Part shown: positions 1 to 5,500 of the stretch, piece by piece
Position numbering within the stretch: position 1 is the first letter of the stretch
Layout of the letters: each line of letters starts with the position of its first letter
DNA from: Acidimicrobiales bacterium
GTDB lineage: Bacteria > Actinomycetota > Acidimicrobiia > Acidimicrobiales > Palsa-688
Length of the DNA: 6,730 nucleotides
Direction of reading: 5' to 3'
Assembly: GCA_019241495.1 (NCBI GenBank)
Contig: JAFAWZ010000131.1
Location: 1 to 6,730 of the forward strand
Made by a program: the position numbers and the translations under genes
Notes under the pieces: generated by a model
Databases searched by the model: none
What the model was told of the DNA's origin: nothing
What the model saw: the letters and a program-made list of their open reading frames with translations, nothing else

Positions 1-272
1 TCGAGGTCGGCGTCCTGCACGACGACGAAGTCGGCTCTTGCCTCGCCAAATCCTCGCCGTATCGCGGCGCCCTTTCCCATGTTCGTGGGTTGGCGAAGGA
101 TGCGAACCCGAGCATCGGCAATCGACTCGGCGTTGGTGACAGTCGCGTCTGTGGAGCCGTCGTCGATCACCACGACCTCGTACACGAACGGGGACTGGAG
201 AACCCTGGTAAGGAGCTCCTTGATCGTCCCGGACTCGTTGTAGCACGGCACGACGACTGACAAGCAACGCAT
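1..272 (-). CDS. Family 2 glycosyltransferase (polyprenyl-phosphate sugar synthase-like), N-terminal part
   Basis: The minus strand encodes the first 90 residues of a GT2 enzyme, and the frame runs off the left edge. It opens MRCLSVVVPCYNESGTI, the standard first beta strand of the GT-A nucleotide-sugar fold. VVVIDDGSTDAT follows, with Asp-Asp at about residues 37-38, then RILRQPTNMGKGAAIRRG at about 59-73 and a DAD motif at 87-89 that should bind metal and nucleotide. The NMGKGAAIRRG stretch is typical of dolichyl- or undecaprenyl-phosphate mannose/glucose synthases, which load a sugar onto a lipid carrier at the inner face of the membrane. The ATG at 272 is chosen because an in-frame TAA lies just upstream (306-308) with no other start between. 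No strong Shine-Dalgarno is visible. Whether membrane segments follow cannot be seen. It is divergent from the polysaccharide operon, so a shared role in surface glycans is plausible but inferred. Confidence 0.88.
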   Translation of the reverse strand, partial: MRCLSVVVPCYNESGTIKELLTRVLQSPFVYEVVVIDDGSTDATVTNAESIADARVRILRQPTNMGKGAAIRRGFGEARADFVVVQDADL

Positions 273-467
273 CGTCTTTGCTGTCGGGCGAAAGGCGCTC
301 GGCCCTTAGCCGATGCCCAAGCGCCCCAACAAGACCGTTGACGTGCTTCTACAGGACTTTCCGACTTCTGCCGATAAAACGTCGTCCGCATACATCGACC
401 TCCACGGCGGACCACGATGGTCCATGAGACACGTGTGACGCAGGAGTCCCAGAGGCCGAGGTGCCAC
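273..467. other. Divergent intergenic region between the GT2 gene and the PelFG-like operon
   Basis: About 195 bp separate two divergent genes, so promoters for both should lie here. A TTGACG at 338-343 resembles a -35 box on the plus strand, but I see no convincing -10 hexamer at 16-18 nt from it. An in-frame ATG at 417 would extend the downstream gene by 17 codons, but it lacks a good ribosome site. I see no clear operator, RNA gene or terminator. Confidence 0.4.
458..461 (+). promoter_or_regulatory. Shine-Dalgarno for the TPR-like gene
   Basis: GAGG lies 6 nt before the ATG at 468. It favours that start over the in-frame ATG at 417, which has no comparable purine-rich sequence at the right distance. 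Confidence 0.55.
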
Positions 468-1259
468 ATGGCACGACGAAGCAGGTCCAGAATTGACCAA
501 GCGCAGACCGGCGTTGTCAGAGTCGCTGACCCGGTCGAGGCAGCAGAGTCCCCAGAGGCTGAACCCGCGCCCGAGGCGCCGGCCGCCGGACCCCGAGTCC
601 TTCTGGCCGTGCGCTCCTCGTATTTTCCCAATGGTCGGGTCGACGAACGACGCTACGAATCCGACCTGCCCGCCAGCTTTCTCGCCTCCGCCTCGGCGGC
701 GAAACAGATTATCGGCGCCCTCCTCTCCGATGCCGGGGTGACCGGAGACGAGGACCAGATCGAGGTCCGGCGGGGCCACCACGTCCTTCAGTTCGGCCCC
801 GGGGCCGAGGAAGTACAAGTCATCGAGATGCCCGACGATGCCGTCGGCAACTCAAGGGCCGCGGACGAGCGGGTCAGCCCCTGGATCAGGGCTGTCGCGG
901 CAGCTCGCGACGCCGATCATGCGGCGGCCCTCCGGTCGTTCGAGAAGGAGGCGCACGACGCCGTCGAAGACCGTGCCCCCCAGCGGGCCGCGGTCGCGTT
1001 CCGCTCCGCCGCCACTGCCGCCCGGGCCGCCGGTCGCGGCGATGACGCCAACCGCCTCCTGCGCCTGGCCGGCAAGTCCTACCTGGAGATCGCCGAGTCC
1101 AGGAACACCACCCACCAGGGAATGTTCCTCGCCTACCGCGAGGCGGCCCGCTGCGCGCTGGAGGCCGGCAACCTCCCCTTGGCCCAGACCAGCCTGGGCA
1201 AAGCCATCGCCATCGGGGAGACCCTTGGCTACACCGATGCCACCCCGAGGGCCAGCTGA
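468..1259 (+). CDS. Hypothetical alpha-helical TPR-like protein, first gene of the PelFG-like operon
   Basis: This is a 263-residue protein that I do not recognise as a named family. It has three parts. Residues 1-42 are a basic start followed by an Ala/Pro/Glu-rich, probably disordered segment. Residues 43-121 contain PRVLLAVRSSYFPNGRVDE and look like a small mixed alpha/beta region. Residues 138-255 are strongly helical and Ala-rich, with repeated patterns such as RAAVAFRSAATAARAAG, ANRLLRLAGKSYLEIAES and AYREAARCALEAGNLPLAQ, spaced like TPR or SNAP-type helical hairpins. No signal peptide or membrane segment is seen, so it is probably cytosolic. It ends 13 nt before the PelF-like gene and is very likely co-transcribed with it. 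In known Pel systems PelE carries TPRs, so this protein might be a soluble scaffold for the synthase and exporter; that is inference only. Third-position GC supports this frame over the antisense ORF. A start at 417 is possible. Confidence 0.75.
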   Translation: MARRSRSRIDQAQTGVVRVADPVEAAESPEAEPAPEAPAAGPRVLLAVRSSYFPNGRVDERRYESDLPASFLASASAAKQIIGALLSDAGVTGDEDQIEVRRGHHVLQFGPGAEEVQVIEMPDDAVGNSRAADERVSPWIRAVAAARDADHAAALRSFEKEAHDAVEDRAPQRAAVAFRSAATAARAAGRGDDANRLLRLAGKSYLEIAESRNTTHQGMFLAYREAARCALEAGNLPLAQTSLGKAIAIGETLGYTDATPRAS

Positions 1260-1272
1260 CACCCGCCCGGCC

Positions 1273-2778
1273 ATGCGGATCTACCTGACCACCGAGGGGA
1301 CGTACCCCTACGTCCTGGGCGGCGTGTCCACCTGGACCGACATGCTCGTGCGCCGGCTCCAGCACCACTACTTCGAGGTCGGTGCGGTGGTCGACAACCC
1401 GTTCCACCGCTTGGCATTCAGCTCCCCTGAGAACGTGAGAATCCACCCCATACCACTGTGGGGTCTGGAGCTACCTGAGGAGTTCCAGCGCCAGCCGGGG
1501 GCGTGGCGGCGATCCTGGCGAACCTCGTCCCGGCTGGTGCATTCGGAATTCGTGCCGAGCTGGCAGCGGTTCCTCGACGCCATCACCACCGCCAACGCGG
1601 ACACCGGCGACCTGGCCGACGCGCTCCGCGCCATCGCTCACTTCGCCGAGAACTACGACCTCCGCAAGGCGCTCTCACACGCAGGCACCTGGGACGAGCT
1701 GGCCAGCCGACTTCACGGCAACCCGATCCATGCCCGCAGCGGTCTGGCTCCGACCATGCTGTTCGCGCGCACCCTTTACCGCTACCTGATGCCGCTGGCT
1801 GTGCCGACGTCCCCCTGCGACATCGCGCACACGACTGCGGCTGGGCTTTGCGCCCTGCCCGCGATCATGTCCAAGTACCGCTATGGGGCGCCGCTCGTGC
1901 TCACCGAGCACGGGGTGTACCTGCGCGAACGGCTACTCGCGTTGTCGCACGAGCCGATCGGCACGAAGCTCCTGTTCACCAACTTCTACCGAGCCGTCGT
2001 CGAGCTCTGCTACCAAGAGGCCAACGTCGTGGCCCCGGTGTGCGCCTACAACGCGACGTGGGAGCAGGTTCTCGGCGTGGCGCCCGAGCGCATCCGAGTG
2101 ATCCACAATGGTGTCGAGGCCGAGACCCACGTCCCCGTCAGGGAACCCTCCGGGCCGCCGACCATCGGCTTCGTCGGCCGTATCGACCCGCTCAAAGATG
2201 TGGTCACCCTCATCCGGGCCTTCGCCCGGCTGCGCGGCCGTCGCCCCGACGCGCGGCTGCGCCTCTGGGGCCCGGCCACCTCGGAGGAGTATCTGCTGCA
2301 CTGCAGGTCCATCTCTGCTCAGCTCGGAGTGACCGACGCAGTCACCTTCGAAGGTCCCACGACCGTGCCCGCCCGCGCCTATGCCGCCTGTCACGTAGTG
2401 GTCCTCTCGTCCATCTCCGAAGCCTTCCCATACACGGTCATCGAGGCCATGCTCGCCGCCCGACCGGTCGTCGCCACCGCAGTGGGCGGCGTCTCCGAGG
2501 CCGTAGGAGAGGCCGACTGCGCCGGGACCGGCCTACTCGTGGAGCCGGGGAACCCGGGTGCCATGGCCCATGCCGTCGACGCCGTGCTCGGCGCGTCGGT
2601 GTCAGAACGGGCCAAAGTCGGACGGCGGCTGCGCCAGCGGGCCCTCGGCATGTTCACCGCTGAGCGCTTCGCCGGACGTTACGACGCTCTTTACCGCGAG
2701 CTGGCCGGTGATCAGGAGACGGAGCCCGCCGTGGCCGAGCCTCGTCCGGCCCACGAGCTGGCCCGCCTGGCTTCATGA
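1273..2778 (+). CDS. pelF: PelF-type GT4 glycosyltransferase (DUF3492 N-terminus)
   Basis: This 501-residue enzyme is predicted to polymerise a polysaccharide from a nucleotide sugar in the cytoplasm; UDP-sugars are the substrates in known Pel systems. The N-terminus MRIYLTTEGTYPYVLGGVST is the hallmark opening of PelF/DUF3492 enzymes, and TEHGVYLRER at 211-220 is another family signature. The C-terminal Rossmann half carries VIHNGVE (277-282), VGRIDPLKD (301-309, donor-binding Arg303 and Lys308) and the retaining GT4 EX7E pair Glu383/Glu391 in SEAFPYTVIEAM, followed by GGVSEAV. The length matches the usual size of about 500 residues. The ATG at 1273 is chosen because the family begins exactly there; the same frame stays open back to 838, but that part overlaps the preceding gene and resembles nothing. 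No good Shine-Dalgarno precedes it, so coupling to the upstream gene is likely. Its stop overlaps the next start in ATGA. The symbol is by family resemblance; the glycan made is unknown. Confidence 0.92.
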   Translation: MRIYLTTEGTYPYVLGGVSTWTDMLVRRLQHHYFEVGAVVDNPFHRLAFSSPENVRIHPIPLWGLELPEEFQRQPGAWRRSWRTSSRLVHSEFVPSWQRFLDAITTANADTGDLADALRAIAHFAENYDLRKALSHAGTWDELASRLHGNPIHARSGLAPTMLFARTLYRYLMPLAVPTSPCDIAHTTAAGLCALPAIMSKYRYGAPLVLTEHGVYLRERLLALSHEPIGTKLLFTNFYRAVVELCYQEANVVAPVCAYNATWEQVLGVAPERIRVIHNGVEAETHVPVREPSGPPTIGFVGRIDPLKDVVTLIRAFARLRGRRPDARLRLWGPATSEEYLLHCRSISAQLGVTDAVTFEGPTTVPARAYAACHVVVLSSISEAFPYTVIEAMLAARPVVATAVGGVSEAVGEADCAGTGLLVEPGNPGAMAHAVDAVLGASVSERAKVGRRLRQRALGMFTAERFAGRYDALYRELAGDQETEPAVAEPRPAHELARLAS

Positions 2779-4385
2779 CGGGCACGTTGGAGTCCAGCAC
2801 CTTCGAAGCCGCCAGCACGTTCGAAGCCGGCAGCGATCTCGGGCTTCACGTCGCGGCGCGGACCGTCCTGGAACGATGCCCGGAGCCGACCAATCCCCTG
2901 GAGGTCGCGGTAGTCCTGGAGACGTGCGGGTACACGGCGTCGCGGGCCGCTCGCCTCGGCGCGGGCGGCCTCATGGAGCTCGGAGAGCAGGTGCTGGCCC
3001 TCATGCCGCTGTACGCAGAGCGGGCCCAGGAGCCGTCTACGGCACCCGGTCAGCCACGGAGCCGACGAGCCCAGATAGTGGCGTTGCTACGTAGCCTCGG
3101 GGCATGTGGACCCTTGCTGGTCGGCTTGACGACGACGTTCGTGGCCGGTGTCTCGTTCTGGTCCTCGGCGGTTGCCATCCCCTCTATAGCGGTGGGGTTG
3201 TCGTTGTCGACGGCGGTGTCGCTGATCGTGATTGCACCGTTCGTACAGGGATTCGGCCGGCGAGCGGGTTTCTACCTCGGTCTGGACGACGAAGGGATCC
3301 TGGCGTTCGTGCATCGCTGGACTCTGGAGGTCGGACTGGTCATGACGGCGGGCGCCAACATCGCTCTCTACGTGGTCCGCAACGACCTCCTCGGTGCGGG
3401 CAGTCCCGCCGCCAACCGGCTCGGGTTGAGCGTCGGGTTGGCAGTGGGGGCGCTCCAGGTCGGCTTGGCCAGCTTCTACGTACGGCGCGCGTACCTGGCC
3501 GTGGTGACGTTGATCGTGGTCGCGTCGGGGCTCTTGGTGTGGAGGATGCACGCAGCCGGGGCGTACGTAGATCCAGTGGCACTCGCCGCCTGGCAGGCCC
3601 GCTTCGTGGCCGTGCTGGCCGCCGCGACCTGTGCGGCTAGTGCATGGTGGTTGCTCCGGGCCGGCAATTCAACGCCTGGTCCGGTGTGGAAGCCCCGCCC
3701 AGGTGCTCTCATCAAGGCAGTCGCTCCCTACAGCGGCTACGGGCTGGCGTACTTCGTGCTGCTGACCAGCCCACAGCTGATCGCGGGTGGGGCCTGGCAG
3801 GGGCGCTACGAGTTCGACGCGCCGTTCGCGTTCGCGGCCGGCTCCGCCGTCGTGGTACTGCTGCCGGCCCTGGCGTTGGCCGTGGCCGCCACCGAGGAGA
3901 TGTTCGAGGCGGTGATCCCCGACGCCCTCGCGGGCCATCTGGTCGCCGAGCTGGGGCATTTCCGCGAGGAGCTCATCAGGTATTGGCGCCGCCGGGCCAT
4001 TACGGTGGGCATTTCGGGGGCGGCCGCCGCATTCGCGCTGGTGGTCGTGGTCCCCTGGATCGACCCACGTCTGGGGGGCGGACTGGTCGTCCACCAGTTC
4101 GGGCTCCGGGCATCGTGTGCCGTCGCGATGGCTGTCATGGGCGTAGCCAGTTTCGCGGCCCAGTTGTTGTTGACCCTGTCGCAACCGAGAATTCCGTTGA
4201 TCGCCGCGGCGGGGGGAGCGGCCTGCTTCCTCGTGGCTTCAGGGGCCTGCTCTTTGTGGTGGAGCCCGGCAACCGCGGCGGCCGTTGGCCTGGCCGTCGG
4301 CTCGATCGCATTCGCCGGACTGATGTTGGCGGGAGCGGATGGGGCTTTTCGCCGGTCCGACCTCACCTACTACCGGACGATGTAG
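2775..4385 (+). CDS. pelG: PelG-like polysaccharide exporter (MATE/flippase-type membrane protein)
   Basis: This 536-residue polytopic protein has about 12 hydrophobic segments, near residues 108-127, 130-156, 183-203, 216-235, 238-256, 271-294, 318-337, 350-372, 408-427, 445-467, 472-492 and 497-520. This resembles the MOP/MATE-like exporter PelG. Its position directly after a PelF-type enzyme, with a 4-nt ATGA overlap, supports the same role: passing the polymer across the cytoplasmic membrane. PYSGYGLAYFVLL (318-330) and the terminal DLTYYRTM fit my memory of PelG sequences, but this call rests more on context and topology than on diagnostic residues. Unlike the roughly 456-residue Pseudomonas PelG, it has a hydrophilic N-terminal extension of about 95 residues, including a helical segment (PLEVAVVLETCGYTASRAAR, 41-60) and a duplicated STFEA(A/G) unit at 8-19. 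A loop between TM8 and TM9 (373-407) is rich in charge. An alternative is a Wzx-like flippase. Confidence 0.78.
   Translation: MTGTLESSTFEAASTFEAGSDLGLHVAARTVLERCPEPTNPLEVAVVLETCGYTASRAARLGAGGLMELGEQVLALMPLYAERAQEPSTAPGQPRSRRAQIVALLRSLGACGPLLVGLTTTFVAGVSFWSSAVAIPSIAVGLSLSTAVSLIVIAPFVQGFGRRAGFYLGLDDEGILAFVHRWTLEVGLVMTAGANIALYVVRNDLLGAGSPAANRLGLSVGLAVGALQVGLASFYVRRAYLAVVTLIVVASGLLVWRMHAAGAYVDPVALAAWQARFVAVLAAATCAASAWWLLRAGNSTPGPVWKPRPGALIKAVAPYSGYGLAYFVLLTSPQLIAGGAWQGRYEFDAPFAFAAGSAVVVLLPALALAVAATEEMFEAVIPDALAGHLVAELGHFREELIRYWRRRAITVGISGAAAAFALVVVVPWIDPRLGGGLVVHQFGLRASCAVAMAVMGVASFAAQLLLTLSQPRIPLIAAAGGAACFLVASGACSLWWSPATAAAVGLAVGSIAFAGLMLAGADGAFRRSDLTYYRTM
2796..2831 (+). repeat. 18-bp tandem duplication in the PelG-like N-terminus
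   Basis: Two adjacent 18-nt units, 2796-2813 and 2814-2831, differ at two positions and encode STFEAA then STFEAG. Each contains TTCGAA. The repeat is in frame, so it lengthens the flexible N-terminus without disrupting the gene. Confidence 0.85.
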
Positions 4386-4387
4386 CG

Positions 4388-5425
4388 GTGACCTCCCCGG
4401 TGTACGCGAGGGTCGGTCCCGGTGTCGTGGCATGGTTCAGGGGCCACCGGATACTTCGGTGGCGGCTGGAGGTGACAGTCCTCGCGGTCGCCATGGTCGT
4501 CGTCACGTACGCTCTCAGCTCGTGGCCCGGGACAGTGGGCCCTGGGAGGACTCCGGCCCCGCTGCACCGCAGCGCCAGCGGATTGGTCGCAACCGACTCC
4601 TTCGACCGGCCCGTCCCGTACCGGACCCTCGAAGACCGTTACGTGTTCAACGGGTCGGCCCAACCAGGCACCGGTTACGCCTACGCATCCGCCACCGGCT
4701 TGGACGTCGGCGTCAAGCCTCACGCCGGCTGGGCCGGCTGGTTCGCCGTGACCATCCACGCCGCCAGCCCGCAGGTGGTGTGGCACACGGTCATGTCCCG
4801 CCCCGGCAGGCCGTCGACCGGCGGCACCGGCGAAGCGGTGTTCGCGGTTCAGACCGCCACCACCCAGCACAACGGTGCGATCAACTACGTTGTCGTCGCC
4901 TCAGTTTCCCGCAACGGTCTCACTCACTGGCTGGTCGGCTACGCCCACGGCGAGGTGGCCGACGCCGACACGGAGGTCCTTTGGCAGTCACCCGACCGGG
5001 CCGACTCGCCGACCAGCGAGCCCGTGACGGTTACGACCGACGGCCGTCACCAGATCGCGGTCTGGTTGGGAGACCAGGAGGTCTACCGATCGTCCGATCT
5101 GCAGCTGGACATTCCTCCGCCATTCCAGGCTTATCTGGAGGTACAGGGCCAGAACGAGGGCTATGTGTCCCGCTTCCAGGACTTCTGGATCGCCCGGGCC
5201 GCGGCGTTGCAGGTCCGGGGGATTCCGGCCGGGGCGAGCGTCACCCTCGTCCACGGAGGCCAGACGATAGCTAGCGCATCGGCAGATCGGGAGGGAACAG
5301 CCCGGCTTGCCCTGCCTGCCCCGCAAGCAGTAGGAGTGGCGGACCTGGTCGTCGCTTCGGCCAGATCCAGGCGTACTTACGATCAACTCTCCTATGCCGC
5401 AGGCGACGTGTTGGTAGCGGGATAG
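4388..5425 (+). CDS. Membrane-anchored extracellular protein with predicted jelly-roll domain
   Basis: This 345-residue protein has no family I can name with certainty. Residues 1-27 are basic and cytosolic, and 28-46 (EVTVLAVAMVVVTYALSSW) form one membrane anchor with the rest outside. Residues 67-270 read like a concanavalin-type jelly roll of the LamG/DUF1080 sort: VATDSFDRP (67-75) resembles the common D-x-F-x-R opening, followed by alternating beta strands and a closing YVSRFQDFWI (259-268). Residues 274-345 (LQVRGIPAGASVTLVHGG onward) look like a small Ig-like or carboxypeptidase-regulatory-type beta domain. No catalytic residues can be assigned. The GTG start is 2 nt after the exporter stop, implying translational coupling; a second GTG lies at 4400. 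The frame stays open far upstream, but that part overlaps the exporter. As the last gene of the operon it could bind, retain or modify the exported polymer; that role is inferred. Confidence 0.75.
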   Translation: MTSPVYARVGPGVVAWFRGHRILRWRLEVTVLAVAMVVVTYALSSWPGTVGPGRTPAPLHRSASGLVATDSFDRPVPYRTLEDRYVFNGSAQPGTGYAYASATGLDVGVKPHAGWAGWFAVTIHAASPQVVWHTVMSRPGRPSTGGTGEAVFAVQTATTQHNGAINYVVVASVSRNGLTHWLVGYAHGEVADADTEVLWQSPDRADSPTSEPVTVTTDGRHQIAVWLGDQEVYRSSDLQLDIPPPFQAYLEVQGQNEGYVSRFQDFWIARAAALQVRGIPAGASVTLVHGGQTIASASADREGTARLALPAPQAVGVADLVVASARSRRTYDQLSYAAGDVLVAG

Positions 5426-5440
5426 CGCTTCCTCGCGCTA
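5423..5440 (+). repeat. Perfect 6-bp inverted repeat at the end of the exopolysaccharide operon
   Basis: TAGCGC and GCGCTA flank a 6-nt loop (TTCCTC), and the left arm begins with the TAG stop codon of the jelly-roll gene. There is no T-tract, so it is not a normal intrinsic terminator. It sits immediately upstream of and overlaps the proposed pyr -10 box, so it could be an operator or a transcript 3' hairpin. Confidence 0.45.
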
Positions 5441-5444
5441 ACAT
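5439..5444 (+). promoter_or_regulatory. Possible -10 element of the pyr operon promoter
   Basis: TAACAT fits the TAnnnT actinobacterial -10 pattern and would place transcription start near 5450-5452, just before the PyrR RNA element. No good -35 is seen: TTGGTA at 5411-5416 is 22 nt away, which is too far. A promoter further upstream or read-through from the preceding operon is equally possible. Confidence 0.3.
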
Positions 5445-5448
5445 GGCG

Positions 5449-5495
5449 CTCCGAGCCGTGAAGCTGGTCCAGTGAGGCCGGGACGGACGAGGAGG
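5449..5495 (+). promoter_or_regulatory. PyrR RNA-binding stem-loop overlapping the ribosome site
   Basis: Positions 5466-5479 read GGTCCAGTGAGGCC and match the remembered PyrR binding-loop consensus ARUCCNGNGAGGYU at all but the two outer, mutually paired bases. It folds as expected. The upper stem pairs 5464-5467 with 5478-5481, with T5468 bulged, then 5469-5470 with 5476-5477, closing loop AGTGA. A purine internal bulge (GAAG, 5460-5463, opposite G5482) separates it from a lower stem CCGT (5456-5459) with ACGG (5483-5486). A further CTCC (5449-5452) can pair with GGAG (5491-5494), part of the Shine-Dalgarno. PyrR with bound UMP should stabilise this fold and hide the ribosome site, as described for Mycobacterium smegmatis. 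The outermost pairing needs a transcript that starts at or before 5449. Confidence 0.8.
5490..5495 (+). promoter_or_regulatory. Strong Shine-Dalgarno (AGGAGG) for a TTG start of pyrR
   Basis: A full AGGAGG lies 5 nt before TTG 5501, which opens a frame continuous with pyrR. It is the best ribosome site in the window and lies 3 nt after the PyrR lower stem. It is 71 nt from the ATG at 5567, too far to serve that codon directly. Confidence 0.7.
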
Positions 5496-5500
5496 AAGGT

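Noticed and set aside
338..343. TTGACG as a -35 box
   Set aside because: No acceptable -10 hexamer at 16-18 nt downstream, so I do not call a promoter.
306..818. Long open frame on the minus strand opposite the TPR-like gene
   Set aside because: Its codons lack the expected third-position GC bias, the protein resembles nothing, and the plus-strand frame has a ribosome site and operon context.
838..1272. Upstream extension of the PelF-like frame
   Set aside because: It overlaps the preceding gene in another frame, is Pro/Arg-rich low-complexity sequence, and the PelF family begins at the Met at 1273.
1503..2663. Long Arg-rich plus-strand frame inside the PelF-like gene
   Set aside because: Typical shadow frame of a high-GC gene; the true frame carries the GT4 motifs.
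3644..4387. Upstream extension of the jelly-roll protein frame
   Set aside because: It overlaps the exporter coding region and is Arg/Gly-rich shadow sequence; the GTG at 4388 gives an anchored protein and proper operon spacing.
5443..5475. Ten-codon ORF (MALRAVKLVQ) in the pyr leader, ending in the PyrR loop
   Set aside because: It overlaps the proposed -10 box and may not be transcribed in full, has no ribosome site, and contains no run of regulatory codons.
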